Notes: generated by a model from the sequence alone, not told the origin. A stretch of DNA of 60,391 nucleotides from an uncultured Eubacteriales bacterium (GCA_949292725.1 CASFAQ010000008.1:1-60391); one strand, 5' to 3'; shown: positions 25,457-36,193, counted from the first letter of the stretch. A program made the numbers and translations.

Positions 25457-27157
25457 ATGGACAAAAGGATAAAACTGATTTCGGCTGTTACGGTTGTCGT
25501 AATAATCGGACTGATGACCGCATTTTTAATATATAAATTTTCGCCATCCAAAGAGGTAATGGACTTGTCTGAATATTATAATATTACGTCCCGGGAGGAG
25601 ATGGCGATTATTCTTCAGGATTCCATATCTGATGAAAAGGGTCTGTATATTGACGGGGTGCCGTATGTGAGCTATTCAATGGTAAAGGAATTGTTTAATA
25701 AGAAATTTTACTGGGATGCGAACGAACAGATAATGATACTTACAAGGCCGCAGGAGATAATAAAGATTACGCCGGAGGTCTCGGAAGTGTCGGTAAATAA
25801 GGGAAATGTTTCGAAGGAATATGCAGTTGTCAGGCTGCATAATGATGTTCCGTATATTGCCATGCCATATGTACAGGAGACGTCGGATATCACGTATCAG
25901 ACATACGAACTTCCCAACAGAATCGTTATTCAGTATAAGTGGGGAATCAATGAACTTGCGGCGACGGTGAGAAAAAAGGCTGCCATAAGATATGAGGACA
26001 GTATTAAGAGTCCGATACTCGCTACAATTTCTCCGGACGATGAGGTTGTGTGCGTTGATACTGACGAGGATGTGAGCAGAGGATTTTCGAAGATAATATC
26101 GGAGGATGGAATTATCGGCTATGTTAAGACGAGAAAGCTCAATGAAAGCTCGTACAGAACAAGGGAATCCTCATATGTGGCACCGGAATATGTCCATATA
26201 ACAAAGGATTATGATATATGCATGGTATGGCATCAGGTTACCAATGCATCTGCCAATGGGGGACTCCTTACCCTTCTTAACAGCACTAAGGGTGTCAACA
26301 CAATATCTCCGACATGGTTTTCGGTTAAGGATAATCAGGGTAACATATCTTCTCTGGCGGACGAGACTTATGTTCAGAGGGCGCATAATGCGGGCGTAGA
26401 GGTATGGGCGCTTTGTAATGATTTTGGTGCAGACGTGGATATTTCAGTGGTTCTGTCCCATACGAAAAGCCGTGAACGTCTGGAGAATAAACTTTTGAGC
26501 ATGGCTATAGAATATAATCTTGATGGAATCAATATAGATTTTGAAAATATAAAGGAAGAGGGCGGAGAAGATTTTATCCAATTCATCAGGGAAATGTCAG
26601 TAAAATGCAGCAATAACGGAATAGTTCTTTCGGTGGATAATTATGTGCCGGTTTCATACAGGGAATATTATAATTATGAGGAACAGGGCGAAGTTGCAGA
26701 TTATGTGGTAATCATGGCATATGATGAACATTACAGCGGAAGCGAAGAGGCGGGCTCCGTATCGTCGGTTGGCTTCGTGAGGGATGCGGCTGAAAAGATT
26801 GGTGAAATGGTAAGTAAGGACCGTGTGATTATGGCACTTCCGTTCTATACAAGGCTGTGGGAGCTGTCCAAGGACGGTCTTAGTTCTGCCGCATACAGTA
26901 TGAGTGGTGCGCAAAGTATACTTGACGATCGCGGTATTGAGGCTGCATGGAACTCTGAAACAGGACAGTATTATGCGGAATATCAGGAGGATGGTTCTAC
27001 ATTCAGTATATGGCTTGAGGAGGAAAAATCCATAGAAGAGAAGCTTAGGACTGTTACGGATAGTGGTATCAGTAATGTAAGCTTTTGGAGAATGGGATTT
27101 GAAAAAACAGAGGTTTGGAATACGGTCGTGAAATATATTAATGCCGGTCAGCATTAA
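25457..27157 (+). CDS. GH18-family cell-wall hydrolase, YaaH-like
   Basis: 566 aa. An N-terminal membrane anchor or uncleaved signal (~6-27) precedes a copper-amine-oxidase-like/SH3-type region (~55-225) and a GH18 TIM barrel (~250-566). The catalytic motif is DGINIDFE, with the terminal Glu as general acid and Asn at one Asp position as is common in YaaH/SleL-type enzymes. Later YVVIMAYDEHYSG is also typical. The family cuts chitin-like or peptidoglycan glycosidic bonds; in spore formers related proteins act on cortex. GGAGG favours ATG 25457 over 25451. It overlaps the convergent amidase gene by 20 nt. Confidence 0.88.
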   Translation: MDKRIKLISAVTVVVIIGLMTAFLIYKFSPSKEVMDLSEYYNITSREEMAIILQDSISDEKGLYIDGVPYVSYSMVKELFNKKFYWDANEQIMILTRPQEIIKITPEVSEVSVNKGNVSKEYAVVRLHNDVPYIAMPYVQETSDITYQTYELPNRIVIQYKWGINELAATVRKKAAIRYEDSIKSPILATISPDDEVVCVDTDEDVSRGFSKIISEDGIIGYVKTRKLNESSYRTRESSYVAPEYVHITKDYDICMVWHQVTNASANGGLLTLLNSTKGVNTISPTWFSVKDNQGNISSLADETYVQRAHNAGVEVWALCNDFGADVDISVVLSHTKSRERLENKLLSMAIEYNLDGINIDFENIKEEGGEDFIQFIREMSVKCSNNGIVLSVDNYVPVSYREYYNYEEQGEVADYVVIMAYDEHYSGSEEAGSVSSVGFVRDAAEKIGEMVSKDRVIMALPFYTRLWELSKDGLSSAAYSMSGAQSILDDRGIEAAWNSETGQYYAEYQEDGSTFSIWLEEEKSIEEKLRTVTDSGISNVSFWRMGFEKTEVWNTVVKYINAGQH

Positions 27158-27857
27158 TATATTCCAGTATTCCCTGACATATTGCATCAGCAGTTTTTTC
27201 GCGGTAGGCAGTATCTTTAAGCAGCGATTCCTCGGAATAGTTGCTTAGGAATCCGCATTCTACTATGACGATTGGGCAGGATGTATTTTTAAGGAGATAG
27301 TAGCTTGTATCGGCTTTCGGCTGTCTGTGATTGTCAGGATTCTGAAGCCGTATAAGGGCATTTTGTATATATTCTGCGAGGATACCGGAATCGGTCGTCT
27401 CATTTTCGGTTCCATAATAGAACACCTGCGCTCCGGATACGCCTGTATCAGGAAAGCTGTTCTGATGGATGCTTATGACAAAGTCGGGTTCGGTCTTTTC
27501 TATTATCTCTATCCTGTGGTTAAGGTCGTCAGTTTTTTTGTTGGTACATTCGGGTGAACATAAAGCTTCATCCTGTGTTCGTGTCATTACTACAGCTAAG
27601 CCGTTGGCCTCAAGTCTACTTTTAAGAAGAAGTGCAACGGATAAGTTGACATCCTTTTCGAGGGTTCCGGTTATGCCTATTTTTCCCGGATCATAGCCTC
27701 CGTGTCCGGGGTCTATCACGATGGTTTTTTGGGGCTTCCACTCAGGAAGCATGTTGCTTACATATAACGAATATACGTTGTCAAACAGCGTGGCAGTGCC
27801 GCATCCTACGATAAAAAATGCGACTAAAAGGCTTAATTTTAACCTGATTCTGTTCAT
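27138..27857 (-). CDS. N-acetylmuramoyl-L-alanine amidase (Amidase_3, CwlD-like)
   Basis: 239 aa with an N-terminal membrane segment (~5-25). The zinc-amidase motifs are present: VIDPGHGGYDPG (first His), then a Glu in LEKDVNLSVAL, SIHQNS (second His), and VECGFLSN near the C-terminus with the catalytic Glu. Size and single-domain layout fit CwlD, which makes muramic-lactam in spore cortex, but a general wall amidase is possible. Its 3' end overlaps that of GH18, so the two transcripts are antisense at their ends. Confidence 0.88.
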   Translation of the reverse strand: MNRIRLKLSLLVAFFIVGCGTATLFDNVYSLYVSNMLPEWKPQKTIVIDPGHGGYDPGKIGITGTLEKDVNLSVALLLKSRLEANGLAVVMTRTQDEALCSPECTNKKTDDLNHRIEIIEKTEPDFVISIHQNSFPDTGVSGAQVFYYGTENETTDSGILAEYIQNALIRLQNPDNHRQPKADTSYYLLKNTSCPIVIVECGFLSNYSEESLLKDTAYREKTADAICQGILEYINADRH

Positions 27858-27924
27858 TGCATGATCCTGAATATGTTTTTATACAGAATATTATCCAAAC
27901 GGTTTTATTATGCCCATCTTATGC

Positions 27925-27953
27925 TGGACGAAAAAGTGCAAATGGTATATTAT
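27925..27953 (+). promoter_or_regulatory. Promoter of sua5
   Basis: TGGACG (27925-27930), 17-nt spacer, TATTAT (27948-27953). Confidence 0.45.
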
Positions 27954-27982
27954 ATATGTTTAGTGAGGTTGTAAAATCAGCT

Positions 27983-29038
27983 ATGCCCGATACGATTATA
28001 TATGAGATAAGTAAGGATATCACCAGTGAAGAATATGAATATATCAGAGAAGCCGGTTCTGTTATAAGAAGGGGCGGTCTTGTTGCGTTTCCGACAGAGA
28101 CTGTGTACGGACTTGGCGGAGATGCGCTCAATCCCGCAGCCTCAGGCAGAATATACAGTGCGAAGGGAAGACCTTCTGACAATCCCCTTATAGCTCATAT
28201 TGCAGATATAAGCCAGCTCGATATGCTTGCATACGAGGTGCCCGATGTGGCGATGAGGCTTATGAAGCGTTTCTGGCCGGGACCTCTTACGATTATTCTT
28301 AAAAAGAAGAAAGAAGTTCCGTATGAGACCACAGGTGGCCTTGATACGGTAGCGGTGAGAATGCCGGATAATCCCATTGCGCTTGCATTCATCAGGGAGG
28401 CGGGAGTTCCCATAGCGGCGCCAAGTGCCAATCTGTCCGGTAAACCCAGTCCGACCAATGCCTGGCATGTCAGATGTGACCTCTATGGCAGGATTGATAT
28501 GATACTTGACGGCGGTCCTGTGAATATAGGGATTGAGTCTACCATAGTTGACCTTACGTCAGAATTGCCGGTGGTGTTAAGACCCGGTTACATAGATATG
28601 AATATGCTTTCTGAGGTGGCGGCAGGTGTAGAGAAGGATCCTGCCATCTTAGGAGTTCCTGATAAGAATATAAGACCTAAGGCACCCGGAATGAAGTACA
28701 GGCATTATGCGCCGGAGGGTGAACTTACAATTGTATCGGGAGATCCTGACAGGATTCCGGAGCGTATTAACATGCTTGCCAGACGCCATGATGAGGCTGA
28801 TGTGGGAGTTATTACCACAGACGAGAACCGTCACAGGTATGATTATGGAAAGGTTGTATGCATAGGGGAAAGAAGAGATGAGCTCAGTGTGGCGCGCTCC
28901 CTTTACGGTGCGTTAAGAACAATGGACGAGTATCGTATAAAGTATATATATGTAGAAGGATTTTCCGATGAAAATCTGGGAGATGCCATAATGAACAGAT
29001 TGATGAAGGCGGCGGGTTATAAGATTATTTACGTGTAG
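27983..29038 (+). CDS. sua5: L-threonylcarbamoyladenylate synthase (Sua5 type)
   Basis: 351 aa. It makes the threonylcarbamoyl-AMP needed for t6A37 of tRNA. The N-terminal YrdC domain has AGSVIRRGGLVAFPTETVYG, then KGRPSDNPLI and APSANLSGKPSPT; the C-terminal Sua5 domain begins after the APGMKYRHYAPEG linker. The frame is open to 27857, but the probable promoter lies inside that extension, so ATG 27983 is preferred; ATG 27956 is the alternative. It starts the transcript that includes the phosphatase-like, rpiB and proC genes. Confidence 0.95.
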   Translation: MPDTIIYEISKDITSEEYEYIREAGSVIRRGGLVAFPTETVYGLGGDALNPAASGRIYSAKGRPSDNPLIAHIADISQLDMLAYEVPDVAMRLMKRFWPGPLTIILKKKKEVPYETTGGLDTVAVRMPDNPIALAFIREAGVPIAAPSANLSGKPSPTNAWHVRCDLYGRIDMILDGGPVNIGIESTIVDLTSELPVVLRPGYIDMNMLSEVAAGVEKDPAILGVPDKNIRPKAPGMKYRHYAPEGELTIVSGDPDRIPERINMLARRHDEADVGVITTDENRHRYDYGKVVCIGERRDELSVARSLYGALRTMDEYRIKYIYVEGFSDENLGDAIMNRLMKAAGYKIIYV

Positions 29039-29080
29039 CCTGTTTCGTTCAGACATTTGTTATGATAAGGAAGAGTGTGT

Positions 29081-29542
29081 ATGAAATTTGACAGGATAAT
29101 ATTTGTGGGAAATGATAATATATGCAGAAGTATTATGGCAGAGGCTGTTTTTCGGCATCTATATAAAAGTAAGGATGACGGACCGGAGATAATGTCAAGG
29201 GGGCTTGCTGTTTTATTTGAGGAGCCGTATAATCCCAAGGCGATGCTTATACTCAGGATGCATGACATTATATTTGATGAGAACCTTTCCGTACAGCTTT
29301 CCGCAGAGGAGCTTCTTGGTGATACGCTCGTGCTTACAATGGGATTTACGGAGAAACTCAGAATATTAGAAGATTATGGGTATGATGGAGAAATATATAC
29401 CTTAAAGGAATTTGTCGGCAATGATGACGAGCTTCTGGATCCGTATGGAGAAGAGCTTGATATATATGAGGCCTGTTATCAGGATATATATGAGATAGTA
29501 GAACAGGTTGTAAAGAAATTATACGAGGAGGAAATGCTATGA
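29081..29542 (+). CDS. Low-molecular-weight protein-tyrosine-phosphatase-like protein, nucleophile missing
   Basis: 153 aa. The fold is that of LMW-PTP: P-loop region FVGNDNICRSIMAEA, a central LTMGFTEKL, and the DPYG acid loop near residue 125. In active enzymes the loop is C-x5-R-S; here Gly10 stands where the nucleophilic Cys belongs, with Arg16 and Ser17 kept. Cys15 is one residue before the Arg and cannot substitute in the normal geometry. It may bind phosphate or a phosphoprotein without catalysis. ATG 29081 follows AAGGAAG; the GTG at 29075 is less likely. The 3' end overlaps rpiB by 4 nt. Confidence 0.8.
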   Translation: MKFDRIIFVGNDNICRSIMAEAVFRHLYKSKDDGPEIMSRGLAVLFEEPYNPKAMLILRMHDIIFDENLSVQLSAEELLGDTLVLTMGFTEKLRILEDYGYDGEIYTLKEFVGNDDELLDPYGEELDIYEACYQDIYEIVEQVVKKLYEEEML

Positions 29543-29976
29543 TAGCCATAGGAAGTGACCACGGAGGTTACGAGTTAAAGCAGGAGATAATAGGATACCT
29601 TAAGGAATCGGGAATTGAATATAAGGATTACGGTACGTATACAAGTGATTCCTGCGATTATCCGGTGTACGCAAAAAAGGTTGCGAAGGCAATTTTAAGC
29701 GGAGAATGTGAAAGAGGGATACTGATATGCGGAACGGGTATCGGAATATCCATCACTGCCAATAAATTCAAGGGAATACGCGCAGCGCTCTGTCATGACT
29801 GCTTCAGCGCTCAGGCAACCAGGGAGCACAATGATGCCAATATCGTGGCAATGGGTGCAAGAGTGGTTGGAGCCGGACTTGCGATAAAGATAGTTGATAC
29901 ATTTCTTCATACTGAATTTTCGGGTGATCAAAGGCATATCAACAGAATCAGACAGATAGAAGAAGATATGGAGTGA
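29539..29976 (+). CDS. rpiB: Ribose-5-phosphate isomerase B
   Basis: 145 aa, normal for RpiB. It interconverts ribose-5-P and ribulose-5-P in the pentose phosphate pathway. Motifs: IAIGSDHGGYELK, DYGTYTSDSCDYP, and GILICGTGIGISITANK followed by HDCFSAQATREHNDAN. The ATG overlaps the upstream stop, implying coupling. Sua5, phosphatase-like and RpiB genes in this order are a common Firmicutes cluster. Confidence 0.96.
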   Translation: MIAIGSDHGGYELKQEIIGYLKESGIEYKDYGTYTSDSCDYPVYAKKVAKAILSGECERGILICGTGIGISITANKFKGIRAALCHDCFSAQATREHNDANIVAMGARVVGAGLAIKIVDTFLHTEFSGDQRHINRIRQIEEDME

Positions 29977-29981
29977 GTGAT

Positions 29982-30776
29982 ATGAAGATAGGATTTATCG
30001 GATGCGGCAATATGGCTAAGGCAATAATTGCCGGACTTATCAATAAGGGAACGTTTCTTCCGGAGGAAATCATTGCGTCGGATATGAGCGCTGAAACGCT
30101 CGCGGAGGCAAAGAACTCGTATGGGATAAACACAACCATTAACAACAGTGAGCTTGTATTAAAATCTGAGATGATACTTCTTGCGATAAAACCGCAGGTT
30201 CTTGCTTCGGTTATAGATGAGATAAGGGATACGGTAAGCGAGAATAAACTCATTATATCGATAGTGGCAGGACAGAGTGTTGAACGCATAGAATCATTAT
30301 TTGGAAGGAATATTAAGCTTATAAGGACGATGCCGAATACGCCCGCTCTGTGTGGGGAAGGAATGACTGCGGTATGTGCCAACGGTAATGTTACTGAGGT
30401 GGAGCTGGCGTATGCATTAAAAATACTTAAGAGTTTTGGAAAAGCTGAGGTTATCTCTGAGAAGCTTATGGACGCAGTGGTTGCCGTTTCGGGCAGTGCT
30501 CCGGCATATGTCGCCATGTTCATTGAGGCAATGGCTGATGCTGCCGTTTCTGAGGGTATGCCCCGCGCTCAGGCGTATACATTTGCGGAACAGGCAGTGT
30601 ATGGAACTGCAAAGCTGCTTGTCGATACAGGTATGCATCCCGGAGTGCTTAAGGATATGGTCTGCTCCCCGGCCGGAACTACAATCGAGGCGGTAAGAGT
30701 GCTTGAGGAAAAAGGGTTTAGAAGCGCTGTGATTGAAGCTATGAAAGCCTGTGCAAATATTTCTTCAAAACTCTGA
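29982..30776 (+). CDS. proC: Pyrroline-5-carboxylate reductase
   Basis: 264 aa. It reduces pyrroline-5-carboxylate to proline with NAD(P)H. The Rossmann start is MKIGFIGCGNMAKAIIAGL; later RTMPNTPALCGEGMTAV, GSAPAYVAMFIEAMADAA and the C-terminal CSPAGTTIEAVRVLEEKGF are diagnostic. GTG 29973 is in frame, but GGAG at 29969-29972 is better placed for ATG 29982. Confidence 0.97.
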   Translation: MKIGFIGCGNMAKAIIAGLINKGTFLPEEIIASDMSAETLAEAKNSYGINTTINNSELVLKSEMILLAIKPQVLASVIDEIRDTVSENKLIISIVAGQSVERIESLFGRNIKLIRTMPNTPALCGEGMTAVCANGNVTEVELAYALKILKSFGKAEVISEKLMDAVVAVSGSAPAYVAMFIEAMADAAVSEGMPRAQAYTFAEQAVYGTAKLLVDTGMHPGVLKDMVCSPAGTTIEAVRVLEEKGFRSAVIEAMKACANISSKL

Positions 30777-30784
30777 TATTATAG

Positions 30785-30813
30785 TGGACTTTCGCCTGTT
30801 TTGGTGCTATAAT
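30785..30813 (+). promoter_or_regulatory. Promoter of the ATP synthase operon with flanking dyad
   Basis: TGGACT (30785-30790), 17-nt spacer, consensus TATAAT (30808-30813). Inverted repeats CGCCTGT (30793-30799) and ACAGGCG (30814-30820) flank the -10 box. Confidence 0.65.
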
Positions 30814-30841
30814 ACAGGCGGTGGATTGGGGAATATTAACA

Positions 30842-31180
30842 ATGGGAAAAAGAAAAAAGAAACAGATGCAGCCGTCTGAGATATCAGAGATCGCAAAGGG
30901 TATATCAATGATCATACAGATAGGAATCAGTATGATGGTGCCGATATGTCTGTGCTTGTTTTTAGGATATAAGCTGGATGCGTGGCTGGAAACAAACTGT
31001 TTTATGATTATCTTTATAATTCTTGGTTGTCTGGCAGGAATCCGGAGTGTATATTCCATTACCAAAAGTTTTTATTCAAAGGATCTAAAGAAAGAACAGG
31101 AGAAACAGAAGTATTTTTCGGATCTGTACAGTGAGCACGAAAAGAACAAAAGTGAAAACAAAGAAGACCGACACCGGTAG
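30842..31180 (+). CDS. AtpZ/AtpI-family protein of the ATP synthase operon
   Basis: 112 aa with two membrane helices (~22-45 and ~52-72), a basic N-terminus and a charged C-terminal tail. Position before the atp genes and the helix pair fit AtpZ-type proteins, thought to aid Mg/Ca uptake or c-ring assembly. ATG 30842 is chosen; GTG 30821 is in frame but lies only 7 nt after the -10 box. Confidence 0.75.
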   Translation: MGKRKKKQMQPSEISEIAKGISMIIQIGISMMVPICLCLFLGYKLDAWLETNCFMIIFIILGCLAGIRSVYSITKSFYSKDLKKEQEKQKYFSDLYSEHEKNKSENKEDRHR

Positions 31181-31194
31181 TATTGGAGGCAGGC

Positions 31195-31602
31195 ATGGAA
31201 GAGGGGATAAGGACATATCGTGAGATGGCGGTTGCAATTATATTTCAGATAATTGTATACGCTGTTGCAGGCGCTTTTATAAGCGGTCAGTATGTCATTT
31301 TTCCGGTGAGCGTGGCTATAGGCGGCGCGGTTGCCATGGGAGCCCTCATCAATATGCGAAGATGTATTGATATAGCACTTGATCTTGATTCCGTATCTGC
31401 AAGAAGGTATGCTACAAGACAGTCCCTTATCAGGATTGCGACGATGGGACTTTCTTTGTGTGTTGCGTTCTTTTTCAGGGATTATATTAATCCGTGGGGT
31501 GTTCTTGTGGGCATTTTTTCATTAAAAATTTCGGCTTATCTTCAGCCGGGTGTTCACAGATGCTTTGATTTATTAAAGAAAAGGAGGATAAGAGGTAAGT
31601 GA
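31195..31602 (+). CDS. atpI: AtpI-like ATP synthase accessory protein
   Basis: 135 aa with four probable helices and a basic C-terminus. Weakly conserved small membrane protein in the position of atpI, assisting F0 assembly. GGAGG at 31184-31188 favours ATG 31195 over TTG 31183. Its stop overlaps atpB by one base. Confidence 0.7.
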   Translation: MEEGIRTYREMAVAIIFQIIVYAVAGAFISGQYVIFPVSVAIGGAVAMGALINMRRCIDIALDLDSVSARRYATRQSLIRIATMGLSLCVAFFFRDYINPWGVLVGIFSLKISAYLQPGVHRCFDLLKKRRIRGK

Positions 31603-32357
31603 TGTCAGTATTGACCCAGAGTACGCAGGGTGTTTGGCTTATGCTTAGCGACAGTACGTCTGACCTGAGTTTTTTCGTTGAGGGATATGCTAAGTTTAAT
31701 CTGTTTGGACAGACATTATATATTACAACGACGCATGTATGTATGAGTATCATATTTGCAGCGCTTGTTATATTTGCTGTTATAGCCAACAGGGTTATAC
31801 GGAAGGCTGACCCGCAGAAACCGCCTAAGGGTTTTTTGAATGTTATCGAGCTTATTGTTGAATCAGCAGATAATATGCTTATAGGCGCAATGGGCGAAAA
31901 ACACGGACCGAGATTTGCCAACTATGTAACTTCGCTATTTGCTTTTTTATTGTTATGTAATCTCAGTGGTCTTGTAGGGTTCAGACCTCCGACGGCAGAT
32001 TTTGGTGTCACATTCCCGCTGGCGCTCATTACATGGGTTCTGATCCAGTATAACGGAATAAAATATCAGAAATGGGGCAAGCTAAAGGGCTTGTTTGAAC
32101 CGATGTTTTTATTCTTCCCGATTAATGTCATCAGTGAATTTTCAACACCGGTTTCAATGTCGTTGCGTTTGTTCGGTAATCTGTTCTCGGGAACACTGAT
32201 GATGGCATTAGTATATGGTCTGCTTAAGGTGTTTGCCATAGGATGGCCGGCGTTCCTGCATGTATATCTTGATGTATTTGCGGGTGCGTTGCAGGCATAC
32301 GTATTCGTAATGCTTACTATGGTATTCATATACAACCAGATCGGAGAAGAGGATTAG
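31602..32357 (+). CDS. atpB: ATP synthase F0 subunit a
   Basis: 251 aa, polytopic. It provides the ion half-channels next to the c ring. The essential Arg region is in STPVSMSLRLFGNLFSGTLM, and the final helix GALQAYVFVMLTMVFIYNQIGEE is characteristic. Start ATG 31602 overlaps the upstream stop; GAGGT is about six bases upstream. Confidence 0.96.
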   Translation: MSVLTQSTQGVWLMLSDSTSDLSFFVEGYAKFNLFGQTLYITTTHVCMSIIFAALVIFAVIANRVIRKADPQKPPKGFLNVIELIVESADNMLIGAMGEKHGPRFANYVTSLFAFLLLCNLSGLVGFRPPTADFGVTFPLALITWVLIQYNGIKYQKWGKLKGLFEPMFLFFPINVISEFSTPVSMSLRLFGNLFSGTLMMALVYGLLKVFAIGWPAFLHVYLDVFAGALQAYVFVMLTMVFIYNQIGEED

Positions 32358-32364
32358 CAGGTAA

Positions 32365-32670
<306 letters not shown>

Positions 32671-32719
32671 ATAAGCCTTTGTTTATCAGAAAAGGATCTA
32701 AGGAAGGAGGCTTATAACA

Positions 32720-33295
32720 TTGGATAGCATATTGGCAGTTCAGAATATGTCGGTTACACTGGCAGAAGAGGGCGGCGTATGGAAGAGAATATTCGGTCTG
32801 GACGCCCAACTTCTCTTTGATACATGTATAACGCTTGTTGCGATGCTTGTTTTGTTCGTATTGCTTTCATATCTGTTATTCAATCCTGCAAGAGCGCTTA
32901 TAAAGAAACGTCAGGCTCTTATTGCCAATGATATGGCAGATGCAAAGAAAGAGAAGGAAGAGGCTATTGCATTTAAAGAAGAGTATGATTCCAGGCTTAA
33001 GGCAGTCAAGGTTGAGGCTGATGAGATTATGAGTCAGACCAGGAAGAAAGCTAAAAAGCAGGAAAATGAGATAGTAGAGGAAGCAAAAGAAGAGGCTCAC
33101 AGAATCATTAACAGAGCACACAAGGAAGCTGAGCACCAGAAGAATAAGGCACGGGATGAGATGAAGAAAGAAATGATTTCCGTTGCCACGCTTATGGCGG
33201 AAAAGATGGTTGCCGTATCCATGGATGAAAAAAGCCAGAATGAAATGATTGATAATGCACTTAAGGAAATGGGTGAGAGCACATGGCAAAATTAG
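32720..33295 (+). CDS. atpF: ATP synthase F0 subunit b
   Basis: 191 aa. One N-terminal membrane helix (~32-55) and a long charged coiled coil forming the peripheral stalk. Start is TTG 32720 with AAGGAGG at 32704-32710. It overlaps atpH by 13 nt. Confidence 0.93.
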   Translation: MDSILAVQNMSVTLAEEGGVWKRIFGLDAQLLFDTCITLVAMLVLFVLLSYLLFNPARALIKKRQALIANDMADAKKEKEEAIAFKEEYDSRLKAVKVEADEIMSQTRKKAKKQENEIVEEAKEEAHRIINRAHKEAEHQKNKARDEMKKEMISVATLMAEKMVAVSMDEKSQNEMIDNALKEMGESTWQN

Positions 33296-33834
33296 TATCC
33301 AAAATATATGGAGACGCTTTATTTGATCTTGCCCTCAGTAAGGATATATTGAAGGATGTGTGGGATGAGGTTAATGCAGTAGGTCAGATATGGAAGGAAA
33401 ATTCTGAGCTTGCGGCGCTCATGGAACACCCGCGCATTGATATAGAAGAGAAGACTCAGATTATAAAGAATATATTTGATGGAAGAGTCTCTGTTGTTAT
33501 GACGGGTTTTCTTCTTACTGTGCTTGAAAAGGGACGCACCTCTGAGCTTAAGAATATATTCGATTATTTTACAGACAGGGCAAGGCAATACTATAAGATT
33601 GGTGTGGCATATGTTACCTCAGCTGCTACGCTGACAGAGGAGCAGAAGGAGCGTATTAAAAAAAGACTTATTGAGGTCACACAGTATGTTGAATTCGTGA
33701 TGAACTACAGTGTTGATCCGAATCTCATAGGCGGAATGATCATTCGCATAGGAGACCGTGTCATGGATAACAGTGTTAAGAATAAGATTAATACATTGTC
33801 CAGAACACTTATGGGTATTCAGTTAAATCAGTAA
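33283..33834 (+). CDS. atpH: ATP synthase F1 subunit delta
   Basis: 183 aa, normal length. It links the peripheral stalk to the F1 head. The family C-terminal pattern VDPNLIGGMIIRIGDRVMDNSV is present. It starts inside atpF, implying coupling. Confidence 0.95.
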   Translation: MAKLVSKIYGDALFDLALSKDILKDVWDEVNAVGQIWKENSELAALMEHPRIDIEEKTQIIKNIFDGRVSVVMTGFLLTVLEKGRTSELKNIFDYFTDRARQYYKIGVAYVTSAATLTEEQKERIKKRLIEVTQYVEFVMNYSVDPNLIGGMIIRIGDRVMDNSVKNKINTLSRTLMGIQLNQ

Positions 33835-33842
33835 ATAAGTGA

Positions 33843-35375
<1,533 letters not shown>

Positions 35376-35404
35376 ACCGGCATTGTGCGGATAGGAGGAA
35401 TATT

Positions 35405-36193
35405 ATGGCTACGATGAGAGATATCAAAAGGCGTAAAGAGAGTGTTTCAAGTACGGGTCAGATTACCAAGGCCATGAAGCTTGTTGCCACAGTCGGAGAT
35501 ATTATGCATCCGTATATGAAGGGGCATGCTTCTGATAAAAAGGCTGTTATTGTGATAACTTCTAACAGAGGTCTTGCCGGCGGATACAATGCCAATGTTG
35601 TAAAGCTTATAACAAAGGACGAGAGATTTTCACCTGACAATACAGTAATATATACCATAGGAAGAAAAGGAGCTGCTACATTAGGCGGGCTTGGATATGA
35701 GATAAAAGAGGATTATTCAGAAGCTATCAATTCACCATTATTTGCAGATGCGGTGGAGATAGGGCGTGACGTCCTTAGCGCATACGAGAAGGGTGAATTT
35801 GGTGAGATATATCTTGCGTATACTGTTTTTAAGAATACAGTTACCCATATTCCTACTCTGCTTAAACTGCTTCCTATGAATATAGAAGCAGAAGATTCCA
35901 TTGAGGATGAGAAGGTTTCTGATATAGACAGACTGACGCTTATGAATTATGAGCCGGAAGCAGAAGAAGCGCTTAAGCTTATAGTTCCAAAGTATATCAA
36001 CAGTCTGGTCTTTGGAGCTTTAGTAGAAGCAGTTGCCAGTGAAAATGGAGCAAGAATGCAGGCTATGGATTCCGCTACCAATAACGCAGAGGATATGATA
36101 GCCGATCTTACACTTAGATATAACCGTGCAAGACAGGGCGCGATTACTCAGGAGCTTACGGAGATAATTGCAGGTTCGGCAGCGGTTGAATAA
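35405..36193 (+). CDS. atpG: ATP synthase F1 subunit gamma with apparent internal deletion
   Basis: 262 aa; family members are usually about 285-295. The start MATMRDIKRRKESVSSTGQI and the C-terminal helix (MDSATNNAEDMIADLTLRYN followed by RARQGAITQELTEI) are normal. After TKAMKLVATV the sequence jumps to GDIMHPYMKG, whereas relatives have about 30 further residues (the KLQKA...KPYF..MY..V segment of the N-terminal helix). The frame is kept. The missing part belongs to the central-stalk coiled coil, so activity is doubtful if the deletion is real. An assembly error is possible. Confidence 0.9.
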   Translation: MATMRDIKRRKESVSSTGQITKAMKLVATVGDIMHPYMKGHASDKKAVIVITSNRGLAGGYNANVVKLITKDERFSPDNTVIYTIGRKGAATLGGLGYEIKEDYSEAINSPLFADAVEIGRDVLSAYEKGEFGEIYLAYTVFKNTVTHIPTLLKLLPMNIEAEDSIEDEKVSDIDRLTLMNYEPEAEEALKLIVPKYINSLVFGALVEAVASENGARMQAMDSATNNAEDMIADLTLRYNRARQGAITQELTEIIAGSAAVE

